From positions 496,001 to 560,000 of the forward strand of contig NZ_CP095046.1 in the NCBI RefSeq assembly GCF_022919215.1: 64,000 bases of DNA, given 5' to 3'. This document shows positions 22,639 to 32,066 of this stretch, in pieces (the stretch's first letter is position 1; each line of letters opens with the position of its first letter). Source of the DNA: Hymenobacter cellulosilyticus. Its GTDB lineage: Bacteria; Bacteroidota; Bacteroidia; Cytophagales; Hymenobacteraceae. Both the position numbers and the translations under genes were made by a program. The notes under the pieces are model-generated. The model made no database searches, was not told the origin of the DNA, and saw nothing but the letters and a program-made list of their open reading frames with translations.

Positions 22639-22958
22639 AGTCGAGCTTAATTGTGTTTTGAAAGGATGAAAAAGGAAGTAAAGAGGGTCAGGAACTCAAC
22701 TATTACTTACGACTTCATCCCCGAGTGGTTTAGCTCAGCCTCAACCTTAAGGAAGCATTGAACGAACTAATCACGCCTTTTTATTGTTTTGTTAATATTA
22801 TTTATTACTTTAGTATATATTTCCACTATATAGCCCCGACTTTTACTCCCGTACGACAACCTTTTGTGGTCTTATGGAGTTAACCCCTCCTTGCCCGCCT
22901 TCCATATAGGCAACCCATTCTCTTCGGGTGTGAAGAAGAGTCCACCAACCTAACCGCC
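22639..22958. other. Divergent intergenic region
   Basis: About 320 bases between divergent genes with no ORF of interest. The middle (22770-22830) is AT-rich and probably contains promoters for both sides. I see no repeat or strong hairpin. Confidence 0.4.
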
Positions 22959-23462
22959 ATGTCTATTGCGTTAGTCCTACTGACCCTCCTGTTTCCTCCG
23001 CGGCCCATTTTTTCCGCAGCTCTTCCTTCTACTGTCGCTCACCTGAGCCCTCGTACAGTGGCTTTCGTTCCGGCTCCCGTTATTGCCCAACGTCCACCCC
23101 GCCGCCTACCTACTTTCACGGTTACGGCAACCATTTACGAAGCTGAAGCTCGGCAAACGGACTCCGAGCCCTTCGTTACGGCCGACAATTCGCGCATCCC
23201 GCGGCGGCACTCCAGCAAAATGCGCTGGATGGCTTTATCCCGGGACCTGCTCAAAAAGTGGGGCGGCCACTTTGATTACGGCGACTCCGTCCGCGTAACC
23301 GGCATTTCGCCCAAGCTCGACGGCAACTACATCATTCACGACACCATGAACCGGCGGCACCGGCACTGCATGGATATCCTGGCCGCGAAGTCGGAACACT
23401 TGGATGAAATGTGGAAAAACGTGAAGATTGTAAAGATTGAGCCGCAGTGGCGCGCCAGCTAA
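22959..23462 (+). CDS. Exported 3D-domain (RlpA-like barrel) protein
   Basis: A 167-residue protein with an N-terminal hydrophobic signal (MSIALVLLTLLFPPRPIFSA) and a C-terminal 3D-type double-psi beta-barrel: TVTATIYEAEARQTD, KWGGHFDYGDSVRVTGI, GNYIIHDTMNRRHRHCMDIL. The conserved Asp residues of the 3D family are present (YGD, HDT, MDIL). Related barrels occur in peptidoglycan-acting enzymes such as MltA and in RlpA-like proteins, so a cell-wall role is plausible but inferred. Confidence 0.72.
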   Translation: MSIALVLLTLLFPPRPIFSAALPSTVAHLSPRTVAFVPAPVIAQRPPRRLPTFTVTATIYEAEARQTDSEPFVTADNSRIPRRHSSKMRWMALSRDLLKKWGGHFDYGDSVRVTGISPKLDGNYIIHDTMNRRHRHCMDILAAKSEHLDEMWKNVKIVKIEPQWRAS

Positions 23463-23551
23463 GCCACGCTTTACTGCCTTTTCCTTTTTTGCCCCCAAAG
23501 CCGCAGCGTTGACTGCACTTTTGGGTGGAACCCTGTTTTTTACTGGGCTGC

Positions 23552-24562
23552 TTAACCAGCCAAACCCTCCCAGCGCTCCAGCGTTAGCGGTTCGCCGTCC
23601 TGGTCGTACAGGTAGCTTAAAGGCTGCCGGGGGTCACGCATGATTTCGGTGTAGGGAATCTGCCACCGTTTCCACATTTCCTGCAGCGAAGTACCGTAAG
23701 CGGAGTTTTCCCAGGGATTGAAAATCTCCCGGGTCACATCGTCAATGAGCGTATCGAATACCAGCTCCGTGTCGCCGGGCTGCACTGGGCGCGGAAAATA
23801 GTCGGGCACTACGTTCAGCAGATACGCGCCGTAGTACACCCGGGCCTTGAACTCGGCAATCTGAATGGGGTGCAGGGGTCGCTGGGCATCCCGGTATACG
23901 CGCCCCATAGCTTGGCGCAATAATCCGTTGTCAATCAAGCAACTGACCAGCACTGTTTCATCGAGCTTGATGCTGAAGGTCATCGTGCTCAGGTCGTCGT
24001 CGTACTCGAAGGGAATGGTGTCTTCGAGCGGCGCGGTTTCAAGAACAAAAATGGAGGCCGGCGTGAAATCCTCGTACACGATGGGTACACGCAGGGCCTG
24101 AAACACTTGGAAAAAGCACTGCAGCTTGCGCAGGAGCTGGGTGTTTTCGGCCAGCGGATACAGCGGCTTCACCAAGGGGTCCAGCTCGTTGAGAATTTCG
24201 AGCAGCATGACTCCGTAGAACATCTTGCCCAGCCACAGAAACAGCGTTTTCTCATCGAGGCTGCGCAGAGCTTCGGGGCTGGCCTGCACGGCCTGAGCCA
24301 CGGTTTGCTCCAAAGGCTGCACGTGCTGCTGTCGGCACTCGGCGCAGCAGGGCATACGCAGCTCGGGGTAGGCCAATACGCTCTGGTCGAGCAGCTTAAT
24401 CTGCAGATCAGCCAGCTGGTAGCGCTCCAGTAACCAGCCATCAAACACCAGTACCGAGTCGGAGGGCGCGGGCGTGGGCGTGCCGCACAGAAAGCAGTGC
24501 TTGGCGAAGCGCATGCCCGTAAACGGGTCGTAGAGCGAAAGGTCGGGCGTGGTGGTGAGCAT
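23552..24562 (-). CDS. Conserved hypothetical protein with Cys pairs
   Basis: A 336-residue soluble protein I cannot name. Near the N-terminus CFLCG (about 19-23) and CCAEC (about 70-74) could together bind one zinc. The remainder is mixed alpha/beta with long acidic stretches (EYDDDLSTMTFSIKLDET). The start is ATG at 24562; an upstream in-frame ATG at 24619 would overlap the terminator side and adds non-conserved residues. Monocistronic, bounded by a strong terminator upstream. Confidence 0.6.
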   Translation of the reverse strand: MLTTTPDLSLYDPFTGMRFAKHCFLCGTPTPAPSDSVLVFDGWLLERYQLADLQIKLLDQSVLAYPELRMPCCAECRQQHVQPLEQTVAQAVQASPEALRSLDEKTLFLWLGKMFYGVMLLEILNELDPLVKPLYPLAENTQLLRKLQCFFQVFQALRVPIVYEDFTPASIFVLETAPLEDTIPFEYDDDLSTMTFSIKLDETVLVSCLIDNGLLRQAMGRVYRDAQRPLHPIQIAEFKARVYYGAYLLNVVPDYFPRPVQPGDTELVFDTLIDDVTREIFNPWENSAYGTSLQEMWKRWQIPYTEIMRDPRQPLSYLYDQDGEPLTLERWEGLAG

Positions 24563-24651
24563 AAGCGGCACTAAAAAATGAAGGCGCAAAAGTACGATGC
24601 CCCGGCGAGATTCGGCCATTGCCAGGCGACTTTGCCGCGGGTGCGCCTAAC

Positions 24652-24692
24652 AACCAAAAGCCTCCGCCAGTGTTTGGCGGAGGCTTTTGGTT
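24652..24692. terminator. Hairpin terminator
   Basis: Perfect 18-bp stem AACCAAAAGCCTCCGCCA with a 5-base loop, ending the leftward gene at 24709. Confidence 0.88.
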
Positions 24693-24708
24693 GGGTAACA
24701 ATCCGGAA

Positions 24709-25110
24709 CTAGCGGGAAAGTGAGGAACCCATTTTAATCAGCAGCTTGCCTAGCTGGGTGAGCGGGCCGCTGTAGTCATCGGAGGTTTCGTCGGCTACCT
24801 TTACGGTTTCGGCACCGAGGGTAGCCAGGGTTTCGGCAATATCGTGGGCGGCGGTATCCGGAGTTTCCAGTTGCTCGCGAAGCGTAACCAGTTCCTGGAT
24901 GATCTTGGCCAGGCCCGGCCGCTCGGAAGCGCGCAATACTTGTTCCCAACGGTCTATTTCGCCTAAGCCACGCTGGTCGGCCTTCTCAGGCACTCCGTTG
25001 TTGAGCAATGCCAGCGTATCATCGAGCAGGGCCGAGTTTTGCTGGTCGGTCACGTCCAGGGGAACCGTGGGCGTGGGCGTATTTTGGGGCGTGGGCGCAG
25101 TAGAATCCAT
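24709..25110 (-). CDS. Hypothetical acidic helical protein
   Basis: A 133-residue soluble protein without signal peptide. A Thr/Pro-rich N-terminus (STAPTPQNTPTPTVPLDVT) precedes a helical region with heptad character (KIIQELVTLREQLE, AETLATLGAETVKVADE). No domain recognised. It is divergent from the WG-repeat gene (137 bases apart), so the two may share a promoter region. Confidence 0.55.
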   Translation of the reverse strand: MDSTAPTPQNTPTPTVPLDVTDQQNSALLDDTLALLNNGVPEKADQRGLGEIDRWEQVLRASERPGLAKIIQELVTLREQLETPDTAAHDIAETLATLGAETVKVADETSDDYSGPLTQLGKLLIKMGSSLSR

Positions 25111-25247
25111 GGGTAGAGCGAAAAAAGCGAAAGATCTTCCCTGCTATACTGGCTTCTTTCCAGAAAAGTTAAGTCACCAAGGTCGAGCCGCGTGCGTACA
25201 ACCCGCCCGGCCCCTGTTCGGCTCCGTCAGGCCGCTTTTTTCCATCT

Positions 25248-27142
25248 ATGCTGCACGTTTCCATTCTGTCTTCCTTTTCTGACTCCGCCCGGCGGGAGCA
25301 ATTTGAGGCCGTCCGAGCCGCTTTGGCGGCCGAGCCTCACCCGCTCCCCACCCTGCTGCTGGGCAACGTGCCGGGTGCGGAAGGAGAAGTGCTGGATGCC
25401 GTAGTGCTGCGCCCCCATCTGATTACGATTCTGGTACTGGAGCCCCGCGGCGGCCGGCTTACCATCCGCGACTTTGCCCACGCTGCCTGGCAGCTCGACG
25501 CAACTCCCCTGACCGGAGCAGCCGGAGCCGACAACCCGTTTCAACAGTTTCTGCAGCAGAAATTGGCCCTCACCCGCCTGCTGGCACCCTATTTACAAGC
25601 CGGCCAGGCCAATCTGAATTTCATCAGCGGCCTGCTGCTTTTTGGCGAACCGGTGACGTTTGGACCGGAAGTGGAAGAGCGGATGAGTGCGGTGCCCGCC
25701 GCCAACAACTTTCAGCTGCTGGCCGACCCCAGCCGCTTCACCCGGCGCTTGGCTCAGCTGGCCACCCCCGAAATTGACCTGACGGCCGCCGACCTGCAGC
25801 AGCTGGCCGCCGAGTTGAATGCCACTCCTGCTTCGACGGAAACAATAGCAGCGCTAGAGACGGAACCCGAGCCTGATACCGCCACCGCGGACGACCCAGC
25901 ATCCAGAACGGCGGGGGAATTTCTGCAACAGAAAGCTTCACAACTGTGGCGCTGGCTGGGCGCCGAAGATGTACATGACTTGGAAGAGGCCCCCTATGGC
26001 TACGCGGAAACCGCCCTAGCCGCCCGCAACCGCGAAAAGCAGGAGCTTGAGCGGCTGCAGGCGGCCATGCAGCGGGAACTGGCCACCCAACTGCGGGCCA
26101 TGGAAGCGCGGGAAGCCGAGCGGGAAAAAAGCATTGCCCAGCTGCGCCAACAACTGGCTGCCGCCCCACCCGTAGCGCCCGAGGCTACCCAGCTCCAGGA
26201 AAGGCTGGCGGCAGAAAGTCGGGAGAAGGAGGTGCTGGACGCGGCCATTCAGGCTTCGCGGGCCGAATCCGAGGCCCGCAACCGGGAACTGGACGCCAAG
26301 ATTCAGCAGCTGGAGCAACTCATGCAGCGCCTGCAAGCTCCAGCTGCGGCCGGACCGTCGGCAACGGCGGCAGCCGCCCCGGCCGTAACGGGCAGCTCCG
26401 CTTCCCCGACGCTGCGCCCGGCTATCCAGTCCGGCTTCCGGCAGTTGCGGGCTTGGCGGCGGCGGCTACCCCGCCTGGCGGCCCTGGGGACTGGCGTGCT
26501 GGCTCTGGTGCTGGTGGCAAGTGGTGTAAAGTCGCTGACGGCGGGCCGCCCAGCCGCTTCGAGCAGAATGGCCGCTGGGGCTTGCTGGCAGCAGATGGCG
26601 ACACCGTGCTACCCGCCCGCTATACCAGCCTGGGTGAATTCGACGACGAGCGGGCCGTGGTGGAACAGGCCGGCGCGTTTGGCTTTATCGACGAAGACGG
26701 CAAAGAGCTGCTGCCCCCTACCTACGATGCGCTGAACCCCTACCGCGGCGGCTACGCCCGGGTACGGGTGGGCAATACCTATACCTTTATCGACGAGGAC
26801 GGGCAGGAATTTGACCATTACTATTATAATGCCCTGGACTTTTCCGAAGGCTACGCGGCCGTGCTCGACTACCGGGGCTGGTTCTACATTGACGGACCCG
26901 ACGTACCCACACAGGCGCCAAAAGTGTTTCGGGAGGCATACTCCTTTCACGACGGACTAGCCCGGGTGCGGCTAGCCGATGGCTATACCTTTATTCGCAA
27001 AAGTTACCTGAGCAGCGACGAGCCCGAAACCAAGCCTTTTGGCCGCTACACCTACGCCTCCGACTTTGCCGACGGCAAGGCCCGCGTAACCCAGGACGGC
27101 CGCACGTTCTATATTGACCAGGACGCCGACCCAGTGGAATAA
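25248..27142 (+). CDS. WG-repeat membrane protein with coiled coil (frameshifted)
   Basis: About 631 residues after repair. The N-terminal domain (about 1-190) is a mixed fold whose segment LDAVVLRPHLITILVLEPRGG resembles the core strands of NERD nuclease-like domains, but the usual ExK is EPR, so activity is doubtful. A long coiled coil (about 260-370, RNREKQELERLQAAMQREL) leads to a membrane helix (about 410-427, LAALGTGVLALVLVASGV). The C-terminal part (from about 437) consists of WG-type repeats, as in NGRWGLLAADGDTVLPARY and AGAFGFIDEDGKELLPPTYD. The break at the C3 run 26549-26551 is cured by one C. The repeats would lie on the opposite side of the membrane from the coiled coil. Confidence 0.75.
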
Positions 27143-27157
27143 TGCTCGGGCGGGAAG

Positions 27158-27670
27158 CTAGTCGTCGTGCTTTTTATGCTTGCCCTTGCCGTGCTTGGGC
27201 TTTTTGTGATGCCCCCAGCCCCGGCCTTTCCCTTTGCCCCGGTCTACCTGCCGCAGGTAAGCCGCGGCTGCCGTGGGCGGGCCCACAGCGGCAGTACCGG
27301 CTGGGGCCAACAGCACTGGTGCATTGCCGCCACCAGTTACGGATACTACGGTGCCATTCAGGTCGCAACCCTTGCCTTCTGCCAGCTCGGTGCGGTGCCC
27401 GTCGCGAGATACTACAAACCCGTCGCGGGTAATGATGCGGCCATTAGGCAGGTGGGCGTCGCGGGTCATGGGCCGCCTCACTCCGTTGCGAATGACAAAC
27501 ATGGCCCCATCCTGCCGCTGAAATCCGTCGTTGCGGCTGCGGCTCTGCCCCGGCGCCGAGAAGGAAGCAGCCAAACAGCACACGAACAATAGGCGGGCAA
27601 AAGAACGGAAAGCGGGCAAAATACTAGGGCTTAGGCGAAACGTGACCAACCTACGGGGAGATGACTGCAC
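27158..27670 (-). CDS. Exported DUF6799-like protein with basic His-rich tail
   Basis: A 170-residue exported protein. The signal region is around residues 22-42 (FARLLFVCCLAASFSAPGQ). The central part has two short repeats of the type RQDGAMFVIRNGVRRPMTRD and ITRDGFVVSRDGHRTEL, which I associate with DUF6799 proteins of Hymenobacter-like bacteria. The C-terminus is a Gly/Lys/His-rich basic tail (GHHKKPKHGKGKHKKHDD) that might bind polyanions or metal. It is convergent with the WG-repeat gene, with only 15 bases between stops. Confidence 0.65.
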   Translation of the reverse strand: MQSSPRRLVTFRLSPSILPAFRSFARLLFVCCLAASFSAPGQSRSRNDGFQRQDGAMFVIRNGVRRPMTRDAHLPNGRIITRDGFVVSRDGHRTELAEGKGCDLNGTVVSVTGGGNAPVLLAPAGTAAVGPPTAAAAYLRQVDRGKGKGRGWGHHKKPKHGKGKHKKHDD

Positions 27671-27764
27671 AAGTTTTCAGTGATTTTCGGTGAACGGCTG
27701 GGTTACTTTTAAGCTCGAACAGTATGAAAGCAAACCTAAACTTCTAATTCAAGACCCTTTAGCC

Positions 27765-28034
27765 ATGAAAATGTCCTTCAAAGCCCTGTTTGTTGCCGCT
27801 GCTGCCTGCGCCATGTTCGCTACTACTTCCTGCTCGGAGAAAACCCAGGAAAATGCTGAAGCCACCGCCGAAAGCGCTGCTAGCGACGCTGCCACGACCA
27901 CTGAAAATGCTGCTGACGCTACCGCCAACGCCGCTGGCGAGGTAAAAGCCGACATGGCTCCCGAGGCTGGCGACACGGCTGTTGTAGTAAACAAAGAAGC
28001 CGACAAGCTGGTGGAAGAAGCTCCCAAGCAATAG
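27765..28034 (+). CDS. Small Ala/Glu-rich lipoprotein
   Basis: An 89-residue lipoprotein: signal MKMSFKALFVAAAACAMFAT with lipobox ending TTSC, then a low-complexity Ala/Thr/Glu stretch (TAESAASDAATTTENAADA) that is probably helical or disordered. Such small acidic lipoproteins are common in Hymenobacter-type genomes; the role is unknown. The start is ATG at 27765; an upstream reading from 27690 lacks a signal peptide. Confidence 0.72.
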   Translation: MKMSFKALFVAAAACAMFATTSCSEKTQENAEATAESAASDAATTTENAADATANAAGEVKADMAPEAGDTAVVVNKEADKLVEEAPKQ

Positions 28035-28060
28035 TTTCAACGGGTTATTTAACCCATGGA

Positions 28061-28095
28061 AAAGGCCCGCGCTACTACAGTGCGGGCCTTTTTTG
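28061..28095. terminator. Bidirectional hairpin terminator
   Basis: Stem AAAGGCCCGC/GCGGGCCTTT with an 11-base loop and a T6 run, between convergent genes. Confidence 0.85.
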
Positions 28096-28116
28096 CTTTC
28101 CTGGCTGGAGCAGGCT

Positions 28117-29649
28117 CTACCGGGCGGCCGTGGCCGAGAGTTCCAGCAGCACGTCGTAGTAAGGCCGGTTTACTACCCGGGATTTCAGCCAGGCGTAGAA
28201 GCTCATAGCGTGCAGGTCTTCGCGCTCCAGGGGCAGAAAGTCGGGTAGAGCTTCCATCCGGGCTACAAAGGCCGGCTTAGAGGGTGCAGCCGGGTCGTCG
28301 ATGATTTCGCGCACCAGGCCCAGGTAGCTGAGCACGTAGTGATAGTCGCCGCCTTCCTCGCCGAGCCGCTCGCGCAGCATCCGCTCGATGCCCCGCAGGC
28401 GGTTGAGGGCCAGGTCGGGGTTGCCCATTTCCAGCTGTACCAGCATTTCGCCCAGGCTTTTGTTGAATACCCATTCCAGGCCCATCTGCTGCTCGCACCA
28501 CCTATCGGAGCGGCCGATGCCGATGAGCACCTGGTTGGTCTTGTTGAATTTGCCCTCAGCAAAATAGTGGAAGCCTAGTCCCAGGCGGGCCGTAAGCTGG
28601 TCACGGGGGTTGAGCACCACGTCGCGGCCCTTGAGCACTTCTTCCAGCAGCTGAATACTCTCGGTATTGCGGCGCAGAAAGGCGTAGTTGGCGGCCAGCA
28701 AAAACGTGTACTTAGGCACAAAGTCGGCATAATGGCCGCGCGGACCGGCGTACAGGGCCGTACGCAGTTGCTCCAGGTACTCGATGGACTCGGTGAAGCG
28801 ACGCGTGCGGTAGAGGCCGTGCGCAATCATGTAAAGCAGGCTGAGCTGATAGTAGCGGTGGGCCGAGGCAAAGCCGTGCCGCTTTTCCATCAGCTTGTAA
28901 CACCGAATCACGAAGGGTGTGAAGGAGGCAAAGTCGCGGCGGGCCAGCATGGCGCTGCGGGCAATGGCCATGAGCCGGTACAGCAACGACGGGCGACGGG
29001 CAAAGGCCTCCTGCAGGTCGTATTCGCGCAAGACCTCCTGCATAATGCCGTCGAATGACTCGCCGGCCCGACCCCGGCCCCGGGCCTCGCGCAGGCGCTG
29101 CCGAATGAGGCTGTGCGCAATACCGGCCCGTTCCTCTTCGTCGGCGGCCTTTTTGTTGAGGTTGCGCCGCTTGATGATGTCGTTCAGGTCGTCGGCGTAC
29201 TCACTGTCGGCCTGGGCTATCTGCAGGTTATAAATCGTGTTGAGCAGCTCGTATTGCTCGTTGGTTTGGGCCTGCTTTTCGGCCTTGCGCAGCGTAAGCC
29301 ACGCCAACCGCGGAATACCGGCCTCAAACAGATACTGGGCTAGCGTCAGCTGCCCCCGCACCGAGGAAGCGGCCGTAGGATCCTGCTGCCGCTGGCGCAG
29401 CAACAGAAAATCGGTAACGTGGCGCATAAGACGCTTGCGCAGAGCGTAGTAAGCCACCGTGTTGGGCTCTTCCGGGTAAAGGCGGGTTACGAGCTCGTCG
29501 GTGTCGTATTCTTTCTGGTGCAGCAGCAGCTCGTACAGGCGGGAGTCCATCCGGCCCTTCTGCTTTTTGCGCTGGCGCTGAATAAACCGGCCAAAATCCT
29601 TCCGGTCTTCCGCCGAAAAGGTGGCAAGGGTAGTGCGTAAGTCATCCAT
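28117..29649 (-). CDS. Large helical (TPR-like) protein, conserved hypothetical
   Basis: A 510-residue soluble protein, all-helical by appearance. The N-terminal part (DDLRTTLATFSAEDRKDFGR, RQRKKQKGRMDSRLYELLL) is basic. The rest consists of helical pairs with TPR-like spacing (RFTESIEYLEQLRTALYAGP, RNTESIQLLEEVLKGRDVV, GNPDLALNRLRGIERML). Proteins of this appearance occur across Bacteroidota without assigned function. It probably acts as a cytoplasmic scaffold. It is intact. Confidence 0.65.
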   Translation of the reverse strand: MDDLRTTLATFSAEDRKDFGRFIQRQRKKQKGRMDSRLYELLLHQKEYDTDELVTRLYPEEPNTVAYYALRKRLMRHVTDFLLLRQRQQDPTAASSVRGQLTLAQYLFEAGIPRLAWLTLRKAEKQAQTNEQYELLNTIYNLQIAQADSEYADDLNDIIKRRNLNKKAADEEERAGIAHSLIRQRLREARGRGRAGESFDGIMQEVLREYDLQEAFARRPSLLYRLMAIARSAMLARRDFASFTPFVIRCYKLMEKRHGFASAHRYYQLSLLYMIAHGLYRTRRFTESIEYLEQLRTALYAGPRGHYADFVPKYTFLLAANYAFLRRNTESIQLLEEVLKGRDVVLNPRDQLTARLGLGFHYFAEGKFNKTNQVLIGIGRSDRWCEQQMGLEWVFNKSLGEMLVQLEMGNPDLALNRLRGIERMLRERLGEEGGDYHYVLSYLGLVREIIDDPAAPSKPAFVARMEALPDFLPLEREDLHAMSFYAWLKSRVVNRPYYDVLLELSATAAR

Positions 29650-29835
29650 GGAGTAAAGCGAAGATGACGATAAATCTACAAAGTCGAATTATTAATATTC
29701 AAGTTATTGCCCATCAGACTCATCCTTCTGATTTAGCCACTATTTAAAAATCTATTCCAGCAAAAACATGGCTGACAACCGTCCAGATTATCCGTGCATC
29801 TTTCCACTACTACTCATTAATCATCCTGTCACGCC

Positions 29836-30579
29836 ATGCAACGTATTGTACTCACGCTTTTTTTCGTCCTGCTAGCCTTGGTTACCCAGGCCCAGGATGT
29901 GCTCACCAAACAAAACGGGGAGGAAGTTCAGGTAAAAGTGCTGGAAATAACGCCTACGGAAGTGCACTACAAGCGCTTCGATTATCTGGACGGGCCCCTG
30001 ATTATTGTACGCAAATCGGACGTCTTCATGATTCGCTACGCCAACGGCACCAAGGAGCTGTTCGGAGCTTCCTCGGGGCCCACGGGCGCGGTGCCCGGCA
30101 AACCGGCCGCTGCTTCCGGCACCGTAGTACCCGGCGACGAAGACCCGGCCTTCGATGAAGTGCATTTGGGCGGGCCACGCATCGGGTTCACGGTGCTAGC
30201 GGGCGGCGTGGCCGACCGGGCCCGGTCGGACCATAACGTAAAGCCCTTTCTGACCCAGTTTGGCTGGCAGTTTGAAACCCGCATTTTCCGTTTGCCCAAC
30301 GGCACGTCGGGTCTGGTAGAGTTTGTGCCCCTGATTGGCGGCCTGGAGCAAAATAAGTTTGTGCCCAGCCTGAATGCGCTAATCGGTATCCGGGGCCCCA
30401 AAGGACTGGAGTTTGGCCTGGGGCCGAATGTGTCGCCGATAAGTGCGAGCATCGTGCTGGCCGTGGGTACCAGTTTCCGCTCACACGGAGTAAACTTCCC
30501 GGTGAACCTTGCGGTGGTACCCGGCAACGGCGGGGCCCGCTTCAGCCTCTTATTTGGATTTAACTCCCGGCGTAACTAA
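29836..30579 (+). CDS. Exported protein with NGEE-type N-terminal domain (first of a tandem pair)
   Basis: A 247-residue exported protein. The signal peptide is MQRIVLTLFFVLLALVTQAQ. The N-terminal domain (about 21-75) has KQNGEEVQVKVLEITPTEVH, then IVRKSDVFMIRYANGTKELF. The rest looks like a beta-barrel or beta-sandwich (GFTVLAGGVADRARSDHNVK, LVEFVPLIGGLEQNKFVPSL), perhaps outer-membrane associated. The next gene, 41 bases downstream, begins with the same domain, so the pair is a tandem duplication with divergent C-termini. Confidence 0.7.
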   Translation: MQRIVLTLFFVLLALVTQAQDVLTKQNGEEVQVKVLEITPTEVHYKRFDYLDGPLIIVRKSDVFMIRYANGTKELFGASSGPTGAVPGKPAAASGTVVPGDEDPAFDEVHLGGPRIGFTVLAGGVADRARSDHNVKPFLTQFGWQFETRIFRLPNGTSGLVEFVPLIGGLEQNKFVPSLNALIGIRGPKGLEFGLGPNVSPISASIVLAVGTSFRSHGVNFPVNLAVVPGNGGARFSLLFGFNSRRN

Positions 30580-30620
30580 CTATCAAACATATGCTTACCC
30601 CTTTACTTTCAGCCTTCCCA

Positions 30621-31214
30621 ATGCGCTTTGCTCTTATTATTCTGGGCTGCCTGCTGAGTCAGGTTGCCATGGCCCAGCACGACGTTATTCTGCGGACCAA
30701 TGGTGAAGAAATTCAGGCCAAGATCCTGACGGTGGGGCCCGAGGCTATCCGCTACGTCCGCCGCGACACAGCCAGCACCGACACGCTGCGGATAGCCGCT
30801 ACCGAGGTTTTTCTGGTACGCTACGCCAACGGCACCCGGGAATTGATTAAGCAGCCAGCAGTTGCCAGCTCAGGTTTGGTGGGGCTTTCCAGGTCGGAGG
30901 CCATGCGGCAGGGCACGGCAGATGCCCGCAAGTACTTTCGGGCACCCGGTACTTTCTGGGGCACGTATGGGGCTACGCTGGTCAACCCGCTGGCCGGGCT
31001 GGTAACGGGAGTAGCAGTGGGCGGTAGCCGCCCGCCTACTCACAACCTGACTGTGCCCGATGCCAACCTGCTGCAAAACCCAGATTATGTGCGCGCCTAC
31101 CGCCAGCAAGCCAAGAACCAGAAACTCGGGAAAGCCGCGGCCGGCTTCGGCGCGGGCATGGGCACGCTGCTAGTAGTGGTAGCCGTTATTCTGAACAGTA
31201 CTACCCACTGGTAA
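30621..31214 (+). CDS. Exported protein with NGEE-type N-terminal domain (second of a tandem pair)
   Basis: A 197-residue exported protein from the ATG at 30621 (signal MRFALIILGCLLSQVAMAQ). Its N-terminal domain copies the preceding gene: RTNGEEIQAKILTVGPEAIR and EVFLVRYANGTRELI against NGEEVQVKVLEI and DVFMIRYANGTKELF. The C-terminal half differs: a Gly-rich segment (LAGLVTGVAVGG) and a final hydrophobic helix (MGTLLVVVAVILNS), which suggest membrane association. A start at 30591 is possible but breaks the signal pattern. Confidence 0.7.
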   Translation: MRFALIILGCLLSQVAMAQHDVILRTNGEEIQAKILTVGPEAIRYVRRDTASTDTLRIAATEVFLVRYANGTRELIKQPAVASSGLVGLSRSEAMRQGTADARKYFRAPGTFWGTYGATLVNPLAGLVTGVAVGGSRPPTHNLTVPDANLLQNPDYVRAYRQQAKNQKLGKAAAGFGAGMGTLLVVVAVILNSTTHW

Positions 31215-31291
31215 GCACCTGGCCTGGACCCTCTTTCAGCCCAAACCCAGGCTTGCCCTCAATATGCTGAAGGCAACTATACTCTTACAAA

Positions 31292-31336
31292 AGCCCCGCC
31301 CCGGACGTAATTAGGCTCGGGGCGGGGCTCTTTTTT
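31292..31336. terminator. Hairpin terminator
   Basis: 12-bp G+C-rich stem AGCCCCGCCCCG with a 14-base loop and a following T6, after the tandem pair. Confidence 0.85.
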
Positions 31337-31422
31337 GGTAAAACACCCGTTAGTATATAGCAGCCCACTAATTAAAAGCCGCAAAACCTTATTCTCGCGG
31401 CAGAGCTTAGCGCTGTATACTT

Positions 31423-31995
31423 ATGGTTATTAGTCCCGAAGAACTTCGTAAGCTGGGCGACGCAACCCTACTAGGGCTACCGAAAACGGCCTTTTTCTGC
31501 TCGCGGCACTACCCCAGCAGCGTGGAGCGGCCCACGTACCTGTGGGCCCTGGAGCAGCGGGCGGCCGAACGGTGCATTATTTCCGGCTTCCACTCCATGC
31601 TGGAGCAAACCGTGTTTCGGTATCTACTGCAGGGGCTGCAGCAGCCCATTGTTTATGCCCTGGGACGAGGCATTCAGCCCAATATCAACCTCGAGTACCA
31701 ACCCGAAATTGAGGCCGGGCGCCTGCTTTTTATTACGCCTTTTGAGTCCGAAGTCCAGACCGTCACCCAGGATACGGCCGATATCCGGAACCTGCTGGTG
31801 GCGGAGTTGGCCGAGCAGTTTTTCATTCCCTACGCCACGCCCCAGGGTAATCTGACCCGGTTGCTACAGAGCCCAGCGGCCCAGGGCAAGCCTGTTCTAA
31901 CGCTTGACATCCCCGAAAACCAGGCGTTGCTTGACCAGGGAGCCCGCGTGTTTCGTCCCAGCGGTATCCTGGGCCGGCATGGGCAGCGGCTCTGA
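31423..31995 (+). CDS. DprA/Smf-like Rossmann-fold protein
   Basis: A 190-residue protein resembling a minimal DprA/Smf or LOG-type Rossmann domain: IISGFHSMLEQTVFRYLLQG, PIVYALGRGIQPNI, LLFITPFESEVQT, then DIRNLLVAELAEQFFIPYAT. DprA family members bind single-stranded DNA and load RecA; this short form lacks the SAM and winged-helix domains, so DNA uptake is not implied. No signal peptide. A separate dprA may exist elsewhere. Confidence 0.55.
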   Translation: MVISPEELRKLGDATLLGLPKTAFFCSRHYPSSVERPTYLWALEQRAAERCIISGFHSMLEQTVFRYLLQGLQQPIVYALGRGIQPNINLEYQPEIEAGRLLFITPFESEVQTVTQDTADIRNLLVAELAEQFFIPYATPQGNLTRLLQSPAAQGKPVLTLDIPENQALLDQGARVFRPSGILGRHGQRL

Positions 31996-32066
31996 GCCGG
32001 AACAACTGTACCCAAACCACGAAGGAGCCCGTAAGCAGGAGCAGTATTCATTTACTCCTCTCCACT

